DNA of 64,000 nt from Microbacterium terricola (GTDB lineage: Bacteria > Actinomycetota > Actinomycetes > Actinomycetales > Microbacteriaceae): NCBI RefSeq assembly GCF_027943945.1, contig NZ_AP027141.1, forward strand, positions 186,001 through 250,000, read 5' to 3'. Made by a program: the position numbers and the translations under genes. Positions 47,181 to 57,008 of this stretch are shown one piece after another. Position 1 is the stretch's first letter, and each line of letters opens with the position of its first letter. The notes beneath the pieces are model-generated. The model worked only from the letters and a program-made list of their open reading frames with translations. It was not told the origin of the DNA and ran no database searches.

Positions 47181-48647
47181 GTGATCAACATCACGTTCGA
47201 CGCGTCGTGGTGGCTGATCACCGTGTTCGTCGTCGACCTGGTGATCCGCGTCGCCGCGATCATCGTCGTCCCCCGCAACCGGCGCCCGACGGCGGCCATG
47301 GCCTGGCTGCTCGCGATCTACTTCATCCCGCTCATCGGCGTGCTGCTCTTCCTGCTCATCGGCACCCCGCGGCTGCCGCGCAAGCGCCGCAAGACGCAGG
47401 AGCAGATCAACGGCTACATCCGTGCGGCGAGCCGCGACCTCGACTTCGGCACCCTGCGCCCGCACGCGCCCGGCTGGTTCACGTCGCTGGTGACCCTCAA
47501 CCGGAATCTCGGAGCGATGCCGCTGGCCGGTGACAACGCCGCGCACCTCATCCCCGACTACCAGAAGAGCCTGGACGCGATGGCCGACGCGATCCGCGCC
47601 GCCCAGAAGTACGTGCACGTCGAGTTCTACATCTTCCAGTCCGACGAATCGACCGACAACTTCTTCCGTGCGATGGAGGAGGTCACTGCCCGCGGCGTGA
47701 CGGTGCGCGTGCTGCTCGACCACTGGGCGAACCGCAACAAGCCGTTCTACAAGAAGACGCTGGCGCGGCTCGACGCGATGGGCGCGCAGTGGCAGCTGAT
47801 GCTGCCGGTGCAGCCCCTCAAGGGCAAGTACCAGCGCCCCGACCTGCGCAACCACCGCAAGCTCCTCGTCGTCGACGGGCGCGTCGCGTTCACGGGCTCG
47901 CAGAACGTCACCGACTCCACGTACAACCTGCGCAAGAACATCAAGCGCGGGCTGCACTGGGTCGACCTGATGGCGCGGATCGAGGGACCGGTCGTCTCGT
48001 CCATCAACGCCGTGTTCCTCTCCGACTGGTACAGCGAGACCAACGAGGCGCTCACCGATCAGGACTACCTGAGCGAGGTGCACCCCGGCCCGGGCGACCT
48101 GGACTGCCAGATCGTGCCGTCGGGCCCGGGGTTCGAGTTCCAGAACAACCTCAAGCTCTTCTCCGGCCTGCTCTACGCCGCCCAGCACAAGATCAACATC
48201 GTCAGCCCCTACTTCGTGCCGGACGAGGCCCTGCTCCTTGCGGTCACCACCGCCTGCCAGCGCGGGGTCGCCGTCGAGCTGTTCGTCTCCGAGGAGGGCG
48301 ATCAGGCCCTCGTCTACCACGCGCAGCGCAGCTACTACGAGGCGCTCCTGCGGGCGGGCGTGAAGATCTGGATGTACCGCAGGCCGTACATCCTGCACTC
48401 CAAGTCGATGACGATCGACGATGAGGTGGCGATCATCGGGTCGAGCAACATGGACATGCGCTCTTTCGGCCTCAACCTCGAGATCTCGATGCTCGTGCGC
48501 GGCGGGGAGTTCATCGCCGAGATGCGCGAGGTCGAAGACACCTACCGGTCGCTCTCGCGCGAGCTGACCCTGGAGGAGTGGGAGAAGCAGCCGCTGCGCT
48601 CGACGGTGCTCGACAATCTCGCCCGCCTCACCTCTGCTCTCCAGTAG
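47181..48647 (+). CDS. cls: cardiolipin synthase (phospholipase D type)
   Basis: A 488-aa protein. Two N-terminal membrane helices (about 8-26 and 35-57) are followed by two HKD motifs: HRKLLVVDGRVAFTGSQN (about 225) and HSKSMTIDDEVAIIGSSN (about 404). This is the full ClsA-type layout and length. It condenses phosphatidylglycerol into cardiolipin at the membrane. GTG 47181 is preceded by GGGAGCG. Confidence 0.95.
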   Translation: MINITFDASWWLITVFVVDLVIRVAAIIVVPRNRRPTAAMAWLLAIYFIPLIGVLLFLLIGTPRLPRKRRKTQEQINGYIRAASRDLDFGTLRPHAPGWFTSLVTLNRNLGAMPLAGDNAAHLIPDYQKSLDAMADAIRAAQKYVHVEFYIFQSDESTDNFFRAMEEVTARGVTVRVLLDHWANRNKPFYKKTLARLDAMGAQWQLMLPVQPLKGKYQRPDLRNHRKLLVVDGRVAFTGSQNVTDSTYNLRKNIKRGLHWVDLMARIEGPVVSSINAVFLSDWYSETNEALTDQDYLSEVHPGPGDLDCQIVPSGPGFEFQNNLKLFSGLLYAAQHKINIVSPYFVPDEALLLAVTTACQRGVAVELFVSEEGDQALVYHAQRSYYEALLRAGVKIWMYRRPYILHSKSMTIDDEVAIIGSSNMDMRSFGLNLEISMLVRGGEFIAEMREVEDTYRSLSRELTLEEWEKQPLRSTVLDNLARLTSALQ

Positions 48648-48728
48648 CGCGGATGCGGGTACCCGCCGTTATCGGGTTGTGACCGGGTTGTGAGGCGCTT
48701 CGCGGGCGCACCCGGCAGGATCGTGGTC

Positions 48729-49439
48729 ATGAAGCGTGTGGCGGCAGCATCCCTCGTCCTCTCGATCATCGCGCTGGTGAGCGCGTGCGCCACCGGCGTG
48801 CCGGGGTCGGGATCGGGAACCGGGCTCGTCGCGCCGTCCGAGGGCGTCGGCGAGAGCGCCGAGCTGGACGCCGCCTGGCTCGACGACGGCCGGATGATCG
48901 GCCTCGTGACGTGGGGCTCGTCGACGTGCGTGCCCACCGTGGACGGCGTCTCGGCGGAGGGGCAGATCGTGCGGGTCGCCCTGATCGACGCGGAGGCCGA
49001 TGCCTGCACGGCCGACATGGCGGCGCGCGTCACGCTCATCACGACGCCCGAGAGTCTCGACGTCGGGAAGGACGTCACGATCGCCGTATCCGGAGCCATC
49101 GAGTCCAGCGACGAGCTCGAGGGCGACGCGGCGCTCGCCGGCCCAGGCGGGATGACCGACAACCTCCCGAGCGCAGGCTGGGCGGACGACCTGATCGTGA
49201 TCCTCAGCTGGGGCTCGTCGACGTGCGTACCTGTGCTGGAGAAGATCGAGGCGACCGGAGCCGCGGAGCTGACGGCGACGTTCGCAGAGGTGCCGGACGA
49301 TCAGGTCTGCACGATGGACATCGGCCCGCGCGCGCTCGTCTCCGATGCCCCCGAGCTCGAGGAGGACGACGACGCGTTCCTGGTGATGCTCGGCGACGAG
49401 TTCGACAACGTCCGCGTGCCGATCCTCGGCGAGCGCTGA
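48729..49439 (+). CDS. lipoprotein with two tandem copies of a WGSSTCVP domain
   Basis: The protein has 236 aa from ATG 48729. A signal sequence (SLVLSIIALVSAC) ends in the lipobox VSAC near residue 20. The mature protein has two related ~70-residue units. The first reads GLVTWGSSTCVPTVDGVSA (about 58-76), the second VILSWGSSTCVPVLEKIEA (about 157-175). Each has a second Cys 30-40 residues later (DACTADM, QVCTMDI), so one disulfide per unit is likely. I do not recognise a family. It follows cls by about 80 bp. Probably a surface-anchored binding or stress protein. Confidence 0.8.
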   Translation: MKRVAAASLVLSIIALVSACATGVPGSGSGTGLVAPSEGVGESAELDAAWLDDGRMIGLVTWGSSTCVPTVDGVSAEGQIVRVALIDAEADACTADMAARVTLITTPESLDVGKDVTIAVSGAIESSDELEGDAALAGPGGMTDNLPSAGWADDLIVILSWGSSTCVPVLEKIEATGAAELTATFAEVPDDQVCTMDIGPRALVSDAPELEEDDDAFLVMLGDEFDNVRVPILGER

Positions 49440-49459
49440 CCCGGGGCGGGATGCTGCGG

Positions 49460-49693
49460 CTACCGGTCGGCGCGGACCAGCAGGTCGCCGATCTCGCAGT
49501 CGAGGGCGCGGCAGATCGCCGAGAGGGTCGAGTACCGGATCGCGCGGGCGCGATCGTTCTTGAGCACCGACAGGTTCACGACGGACACCCCGACCAGCTC
49601 CGAGAGGTGGGCGAGTGTCATCCCGCGCTCGGCGAGCAGCTCGTCGAGCCGGCAGTGGACGCCGGTGGCCTCATCGTCGTCTGCGGGAGTCAC
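49460..49693 (-). CDS. XRE-family helix-turn-helix regulator (YozG-like)
   Basis: The protein has 77 aa from GTG 49693 (GTGA overlap with the upstream gene). The HTH spans about residues 15-65: LDELLAERGMTLAHLSELVG, VSVVNLSVLKNDRA, STLSAICRALDCEIGDLL. This is the short XRE type that commonly accompanies DUF2975 membrane proteins. It is the third gene of the operon and probably represses it through the palindromes at 51206-51242. Confidence 0.9.
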   Translation of the reverse strand: MTPADDDEATGVHCRLDELLAERGMTLAHLSELVGVSVVNLSVLKNDRARAIRYSTLSAICRALDCEIGDLLVRADR

Positions 49694-50463
49694 ACGAGGC
49701 CCTCCGTGTCGCGCTGCAGAGCGGATCCGTAGCGGAAGACCGCTGCCAGCGCCGCGAATGCGAGGCCCGCGGCGATCGGCCAGAACGGGAAGGTGATGCC
49801 GAAGCCCGGCTGCGGCCACCACGCCTGCAGGACGTCCTCGATGCCGGCGACCTCCTCGTACTCCGCACTGGTCCACTGCAGGACTTCCGCAGCGGCCATG
49901 GACCCCGCGATGTCGCCGAGCACCTGGGCGGCGATGCCGCCCACCATCACCACGACGGCCGTCACCATCGCCATCCGCGCGACGACCGGCGCGAACGCCC
50001 GCCCCGCGAGCAGCTGGAAGCACGCCACCGCGATCAGCCCCGCGATCGCGCCTGGTACGAGCCAGCCGAGCGCCTGCGAGATCGCCCAGCACACGCGGGC
50101 GCCGGTGCTCAGCCCGTCGACGAGCAGACCGGCCGAGGTGAAGCCGCCGCCGACCCGGGTGGCCGGGGTGCCTTCGACCACGGTGCCCTCAGGCAGCGCG
50201 GGCCAGAACTCCTGCACGGGCACCGTGATCTGCACCTGCGGCTGGAGCAGCGTGGTCAGCACGGCGATGGCAGCGCCGATGACGGCGAACCCCGCCCAGA
50301 TCGCCGCGAGGCTGAGCGTGACGCTGACCACCGGCGAAGAGCTGTCGGACCCCGCCGCACGCCCGCGGCGGAGCCCCGCTCGCGCGAACAGGACGATCAC
50401 GCCGACTAGGAGGAGGACGACGCCCGCCGCGATGGCGAGGTGGAACCACGAGAAGCCGCTCAT
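49690..50463 (-). CDS. DUF2975-like four-helix membrane protein (copy 2)
   Basis: A 257-aa protein with four or five hydrophobic segments and an external loop near 75-120. It is a paralogue of the next upstream gene: both end in FRxGxxLQRxTEGLV and share the PFWPIAAG/PLWPVGAA region. DUF2975 proteins are usually paired with a YozG-type XRE regulator, as here. Role unknown. The ATG shares a base with the stop of the upstream copy (TGATG). Confidence 0.82.
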   Translation of the reverse strand: MSGFSWFHLAIAAGVVLLLVGVIVLFARAGLRRGRAAGSDSSSPVVSVTLSLAAIWAGFAVIGAAIAVLTTLLQPQVQITVPVQEFWPALPEGTVVEGTPATRVGGGFTSAGLLVDGLSTGARVCWAISQALGWLVPGAIAGLIAVACFQLLAGRAFAPVVARMAMVTAVVVMVGGIAAQVLGDIAGSMAAAEVLQWTSAEYEEVAGIEDVLQAWWPQPGFGITFPFWPIAAGLAFAALAAVFRYGSALQRDTEGLV

Positions 50464-51197
50464 CAGACGAGTCCTTCCGTCTCGCGCTGGAGCACCGCGC
50501 CGTGCCGGAAGATCGCCCCGAGCGCGCCGAGCACGAGTGCGGCGCCGACCGGCCAGAGCGGCGCCGTGAGCCGGAAGGTCCCCGTCGCGGTCAGCTCGCC
50601 ACCGCCCGGTGGCGGAAGCGCGGCGGACGCGGCGAGGGAACGCCCGATCGAGGTGGTCAGCTCCGCGCCGATGCCCGCGACCAGGACGACGATCGCTGCG
50701 ACGAAGAACGCGCGGGCGGCGAGCTGCGCGAAGGGTGCGCCCTTCAGCATCTGGCGGCAGACGATGATCACGAGCACCGCCGGGACGGCCGCGACGACCA
50801 GGCCGAGCAGATCTCCCAGGGCGAGCACGATCCGGGTGCCGATGCCGAGGTGGGCGATCGTCGCGCCGACCGAGTCCACGGATGCGCAGAGGAGGGTGGG
50901 TGCGCCACCCGCCGGCGCTTCGCCGCAGGCCGGCTGCGTCGGCCAGTTCAACGTCGCCGGCAGCTCGGCGAACCAGATCTCATCGGAGGTGACCCCCCGC
51001 ACCACGACGAAGACCAGCGCGAGCCCCATGAGGGCGAGCCAGACCTGCGCCACCGCGAGCGTCGCGTCGATGACGATCGTCCGGCTGCCGCGCCGTCGGG
51101 CGATCCAGACGGCCAAAGCCGTCAACAGGAGGAAGCCGGCCACGTACACGCCGATCCACAGCAGCGCCTCGCCGAGGTTCGCAGATCCGATGCTCAC
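50463..51197 (-). CDS. DUF2975-like four-helix membrane protein (copy 1)
   Basis: The protein has 244 aa from GTG 51197, which has GGAGG five bases upstream; ATG 51209 lacks one. It has about five hydrophobic helices and two Cys in an external loop (PACGEAPAG, TLLCASVD). It is the first gene of the three-gene unit. A TCGATAATAA-type promoter region carrying overlapping palindromes lies directly upstream. Confidence 0.8.
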   Translation of the reverse strand: MSIGSANLGEALLWIGVYVAGFLLLTALAVWIARRRGSRTIVIDATLAVAQVWLALMGLALVFVVVRGVTSDEIWFAELPATLNWPTQPACGEAPAGGAPTLLCASVDSVGATIAHLGIGTRIVLALGDLLGLVVAAVPAVLVIIVCRQMLKGAPFAQLAARAFFVAAIVVLVAGIGAELTTSIGRSLAASAALPPPGGGELTATGTFRLTAPLWPVGAALVLGALGAIFRHGAVLQRETEGLV

Positions 51198-51205
51198 GGC
51201 ATCCT

Positions 51206-51242
51206 CCATATCGGTAATCGTTATTATCGACAAACGATATGG
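51206..51242. promoter_or_regulatory. nested palindromes at the DUF2975/XRE promoter
   Basis: CCATATCG and CGATATGG form an 8-bp inverted repeat with a 21-base spacer. Inside it lies a second one (TATCG-TTTGT-CGATA on the minus strand). The core is much more AT-rich than its surroundings and contains GATAAT, a likely -10. It is a good candidate operator for the operon's own XRE protein. Confidence 0.55.
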
Positions 51243-51269
51243 ATGCGGCGCTCCGCCGTCAACCCCTGC

Positions 51270-51296
51270 GTATGCCCCTGGCGAACACGGGCATAC
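51270..51296. promoter_or_regulatory. 8-bp inverted repeat upstream of the clpC promoter
   Basis: GTATGCCC and GGGCATAC are separated by 11 bases. The spacer contains GGCGAAC, which resembles one half of a ClgR-type site. The repeat ends 17 bp before the TACCCT -10 (51314-51319), so it covers the -35 region. Confidence 0.45.
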
Positions 51297-51313
51297 CGGC
51301 GCGGGCCGGTCGT

Positions 51314-51319
51314 TACCCT
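51314..51319 (+). promoter_or_regulatory. candidate -10 box (TACCCT) of clpC
   Basis: TACCCT would give a leader of about 33 nt containing GAGGAG six bases before ATG 51359. Confidence 0.4.
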
Positions 51320-51358
51320 CGTTTGTAAGGCGCCCCCGGTGCGCCTCGAGGAGTGAAG

Positions 51359-53884
<2,526 letters not shown>

Positions 53885-53897
53885 CGCCACACGCACG

Positions 53898-53942
53898 AAG
53901 AGCGGATGCTGCACCTCCTTGCGAGGGGCGGCATCCGCTCTT
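53898..53942 (+). terminator. terminator after clpC
   Basis: A 12-bp perfect stem (AAGAGCGGATGC and complement) encloses a smaller CCTC/GAGG hairpin and is followed by TTCTGCG. It starts 13 bp after the clpC stop. Confidence 0.6.
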
Positions 53943-53956
53943 CTGCGTCCCCGGCG

Positions 53957-53985
53957 CGTTTCGTCTCGCTGCGCTCGCTCACCGA
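53957..53985. repeat. REP-like 29-bp repeat, copy 1
   Basis: CGTTTCGTCTCGCTGCGCTC and the following nine bases match 27 of 29 positions with 58389-58417. It lies in the clpC-GNAT gap and contains short direct CGCTGCGCTCGCT units. It looks like a dispersed intergenic element. Confidence 0.6.
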
Positions 53986-54005
53986 CCCGCCCGTCGCCGG
54001 GGCCG

Positions 54006-54011
54006 TAGGCT
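54006..54011 (+). promoter_or_regulatory. candidate leaderless promoter (TAGGCT) of the GNAT gene
   Basis: TAGGCT lies 7 nt before ATG 54019. Confidence 0.45.
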
Positions 54012-54018
54012 GGAGCCG

Positions 54019-54522
54019 ATGAGCACGTTCACCGTCCGCCCCGCTCGCACGGCCGACGTGCGCGGCATCCTCGCGCTGCTCGAGCCCTACGTGCAGCGCC
54101 GCATCCTGCTCGGCAAGGACATCGTCGTGCTCTACGAGGCGGTGCAGCAGTTCCTCGTCGCGGAGGACGAGGGCGGCGTGCTCGTCGGATGCGGGGCCCT
54201 CCACGTGATGTGGGAGGACCTCGGGGAGGTGCGCACGCTGATCGTCGCGGACGACTGGCTGCACAGGGGTGTCGGGCACGCGATCGTCGACGGGCTGGAG
54301 GAGCAGGCGCGGGTGCTCGGTCTGCGCAGGCTGTTCTGCCTGACCTTCGAGGTCGACTTCTTCACACGGCGCGGTTTCCACCCGATCGGGGAGCAGGTCG
54401 TCGACCCCGACGTGTACTCGCAGCTGCTGCGCAGCCCCGACGAGGGCATCGCCGAGTTCCTCGATCTCGCGCACGTGAAGCCGAACACCCTCGGCAACAC
54501 GCGGATGCTCAAGCAGCTCTGA
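54019..54522 (+). CDS. GNAT acetyltransferase, N-acetylglutamate-synthase-like (ArgA-type)
   Basis: A 167-aa single GNAT domain. It opens FTVRPARTADVRGILALLEP and has GCGALHVMWEDLGEVRTLIV with the acetyl-CoA loop HRGVGHAIVDGLEEQA. FFTRRGFHPIGEQ is typical of stand-alone N-acetylglutamate synthases of actinobacteria. The product would be N-acetylglutamate for arginine synthesis. No arginine genes are nearby, so the assignment rests on sequence alone. Confidence 0.75.
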   Translation: MSTFTVRPARTADVRGILALLEPYVQRRILLGKDIVVLYEAVQQFLVAEDEGGVLVGCGALHVMWEDLGEVRTLIVADDWLHRGVGHAIVDGLEEQARVLGLRRLFCLTFEVDFFTRRGFHPIGEQVVDPDVYSQLLRSPDEGIAEFLDLAHVKPNTLGNTRMLKQL

Positions 54523-54559
54523 CGCCGCGCGCCGCCCGGGCGCATCGACCAGGCGTGCT

Positions 54560-54565
54560 TACCCT
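54560..54565 (+). promoter_or_regulatory. candidate leaderless promoter (TACCCT) of the 54572 gene
   Basis: TACCCT lies 6 nt before ATG 54572. Confidence 0.45.
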
Positions 54566-54571
54566 GGGGGC

Positions 54572-55276
54572 ATGACGGGCACCACCGGCCGCAGGCGGCA
54601 CTCTCCCGCGGTCTATCGACGACGGCGTCTGGTGACGCTGCTCGCCCTGCTGCTCGTGATCGCGGGGGTCGTCTGGCTCGTGGTCGCCCAGCCGTGGCGG
54701 GGCAGCGCCGACGACGCGGGCAGCGACACCACGAGCACCTCCGAGACCGTCGCCGAGCAGGCGGGCGCCGATGAGCTGCCTGTGCCCGAGTCCACGACCG
54801 CCACCGGTGCCACCCCCGACGCCGGCGCGAGCGCGTCGGCGTCCGCGACCCCGGGGGCCACCGCATCCGCCGCGCCGTGCCTGGCGAGCGACATCGACGT
54901 CGTGGCCGTCACCGACAAGGAGAGCTACGCGAGCGGACAGCACCCGAAGCTGTCGATCAAGCTCACCAACACGGGTGAGGACTGCACGATGAACGTGGGC
55001 ACCAGCACGCAGGTGTTCACCATCACGAGCGGCGACGACACATGGTGGCGCTCCACCGACTGCCAGGGCGAGCCCAGCGACATGATCGTGCTGCTGAAGG
55101 CCGATCAGACCGTCGAGAGCGCGACCCCCCTGGAGTGGGACCGCACCCGATCGTCGGTGTCGACCTGCGACAGCGACAGCAGGCCGACCGCCTCCGGCGG
55201 AGGAGCCACCTACAACCTGTCGGTCGAGATCGGCGGCATCCTCTCGCTGGAGGCGACGACCTTCCTGCTCTACTGA
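54572..55276 (+). CDS. membrane-anchored protein with extracellular DUF4232-like domain
   Basis: A 234-aa protein. A basic N-terminus (RRRHSPAVYRRRR) is followed by one helix (LVTLLALLLVIAGVVWLVV, about 20-38), a Ser/Thr/Ala-rich linker (about 45-100), and a beta-rich external domain with four Cys (APCLASDI, EDCTMN, TDCQGE, STCDSD). The fold resembles DUF4232-type Ig-like domains. It is similar in plan to the 1213 gene product. Function unknown. It overlaps the convergent permease gene by 7 bp. Confidence 0.78.
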   Translation: MTGTTGRRRHSPAVYRRRRLVTLLALLLVIAGVVWLVVAQPWRGSADDAGSDTTSTSETVAEQAGADELPVPESTTATGATPDAGASASASATPGATASAAPCLASDIDVVAVTDKESYASGQHPKLSIKLTNTGEDCTMNVGTSTQVFTITSGDDTWWRSTDCQGEPSDMIVLLKADQTVESATPLEWDRTRSSVSTCDSDSRPTASGGGATYNLSVEIGGILSLEATTFLLY

Positions 55277-56826
55277 GCGGGCTTGTCGCCGAACACCTCG
55301 CCCTCCATGGCGTCGTAGCCCTCCGACTGCGGGTCGCCGTGCGCGCCGCCCGAGAGCGCGTACTCCTCCTCCGGCGAGAGCACGAGGCGGGTGCGTCCCC
55401 AGAGGGCGAAGAACAGGATCCCGAGGACGAAGACCACCAGGAACGTGATCACCGCGGTGGCGAACACGCTGTTCAGCACGATGCCGAGGAACGCGCCGAA
55501 CGCGAGCACGAACGCGACGGCAGCGCCCCAGACCCCCGTGGGCGACCGGTACGGGCGGCGGGCGTCCGGGAACTTCCTGCGCAGGACGATGAACGACACC
55601 ATCTGCATCATGTACGAGATGACGGCGCCGAAGACCGCGATGAAGAGGATGACGCCCGTCGCCGAGCCCGCGGCGTCCGCGTCCAGCGACGGCAGCACGA
55701 TCAGCACGAACGTCAGGATCAGGTAGCCGATGACACCGCCGACGAGGAGAGCCACCCACGGCGTCTGGTACCGCGCGCTCGTCAGCGAGAGGAACTTCGG
55801 GTAGTAGCCCGCACGGGAGAGCGAGTACATGTTGCGCCCGTAGGCGAACATGATCCCCTGCAGCGAGGCGAGGAGGCCCACGAGAGCGAACAAGGCGAGG
55901 ACCGCTGCGGCGCTCTCGGGCATGAAGACGCGGAAGCCGGCGAGGAGCGGCTCATCGCCGTCTCCCGGTGACACCGTGATCGCGGCCGTGCCGGTGACGG
56001 CGGGGTTGAGGAACAGCACGAGCAGGCCGGTGATCGTCAGCGTCACGACGCCCCAGACACCCGCCTTCGGGATGTCCTTGGCCGGGGTGTGCGACTCCTC
56101 CGCCGCGAGCGGCAGCTCCTCGATGCCGAGGAAGAACCAGATGGCGAAGGGCAGGGCGAACAGGATGCCGATGCCGCCGAACGGCAGGAACTCGGTGTTG
56201 CCCTCCGTCGGGGCGATGTCGAACAGGCGCGAGAAGTCGACGGAACCCGTGACGAGGGCGGAGATGGCGAAGAAGAGGATGACGCCGATGGAGATGAGCG
56301 CGACGACCAGGGCGAAGCGGAATCCGATCGAGGCGCCCATCGAGTTCAGTCCGATGAAGACGACGTAGAGGATGATCCACCACAGCCAGTTCGGCAGCGA
56401 GACGCCCGTCAGTGCCGAGAGCGCGGAATCCGCATACACGCCGGAGAACCACACGATGACGGCCGTCGTGACGACGTACTCGATCGTCTCCGCGAATCCG
56501 GTGACGAAGCCGCCCCAGGGGCCCAGCGCCGCGCGCGAGAAGGAGTAGGCGCCGCCGGTATGGGGCATCGCCGCCGACATCTCGCCGATCGAGAAGATCA
56601 TGGTGAAGAACATCACCGTGATCAGCAGCGTGCCGATGAGCATCGCACCCCAGCCGGTGGTGCCGAGGCCCACGTTCCATCCGGAGAAGTCGCCCGAGAC
56701 GACGGCGGCGATGCCGAGGCCCCACAGCCCCCATACTCCCGCGCTGCGCTTGAGCTGACGTTTCTCGAAGTAGTCGGCCCCGGCATGCGTGTACGTCACG
56801 CCGCTCACGGTCTTGGATTCGGACAT
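55270..56826 (-). CDS. APC-family permease, ethanolamine-permease-like
   Basis: A 518-aa protein with 12 hydrophobic helices. The N-terminal signature YFEKRQLKRSAGVWGLWGLG then SGDFSGWNVGLGTTGWGAML matches the ethanolamine permease branch of the APC superfamily rather than GABA permeases. SAAMPHTGGAYSFSRAALGP is the APC consensus. It should import an amine with a proton. It is divergent from the glutamine-synthetase-like gene, with about 180 bp between starts and an inverted repeat in the gap, which suggests joint control of uptake and catabolism. Polyamine or amino-acid transport is not excluded. Confidence 0.82.
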   Translation of the reverse strand: MSESKTVSGVTYTHAGADYFEKRQLKRSAGVWGLWGLGIAAVVSGDFSGWNVGLGTTGWGAMLIGTLLITVMFFTMIFSIGEMSAAMPHTGGAYSFSRAALGPWGGFVTGFAETIEYVVTTAVIVWFSGVYADSALSALTGVSLPNWLWWIILYVVFIGLNSMGASIGFRFALVVALISIGVILFFAISALVTGSVDFSRLFDIAPTEGNTEFLPFGGIGILFALPFAIWFFLGIEELPLAAEESHTPAKDIPKAGVWGVVTLTITGLLVLFLNPAVTGTAAITVSPGDGDEPLLAGFRVFMPESAAAVLALFALVGLLASLQGIMFAYGRNMYSLSRAGYYPKFLSLTSARYQTPWVALLVGGVIGYLILTFVLIVLPSLDADAAGSATGVILFIAVFGAVISYMMQMVSFIVLRRKFPDARRPYRSPTGVWGAAVAFVLAFGAFLGIVLNSVFATAVITFLVVFVLGILFFALWGRTRLVLSPEEEYALSGGAHGDPQSEGYDAMEGEVFGDKPAQ

Positions 56827-56900
56827 GAGAGATCCTCGCTTCGTCGGGCAAAGGTCGCTGCGGCGGGGTCAGCCGCGTCTTGGGATAGAGAATGGCGTTG

Positions 56901-56923
56901 AAAGGTACTTGTTGTCTACCTTT
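56901..56923. promoter_or_regulatory. inverted repeat in the permease / GS-like divergent promoter region
   Basis: AAAGGTA and TACCTTT (7 bp) flank a 9-base spacer that contains TTGTTGTC. The region is the most AT-rich part of the 56827-57008 gap. It is a likely operator, for example for the FadR-type protein encoded at 61553. Confidence 0.5.
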
Positions 56924-57008
56924 AGATGTGAAATCTGTGTGACGCGCGCGGCGGGACGGCGGGCGGCATCCGACTGCGACGGTTCGTTCCGGCCCCTGAG
57001 GAGGAGAC

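Noticed and set aside
46804..47184. A 126-codon frame overlapping the small membrane protein gene
   Set aside because: Pro/Arg-rich composition of an off-frame reading; the 46886-47077 frame has a promoter-spaced start and a real membrane helix.
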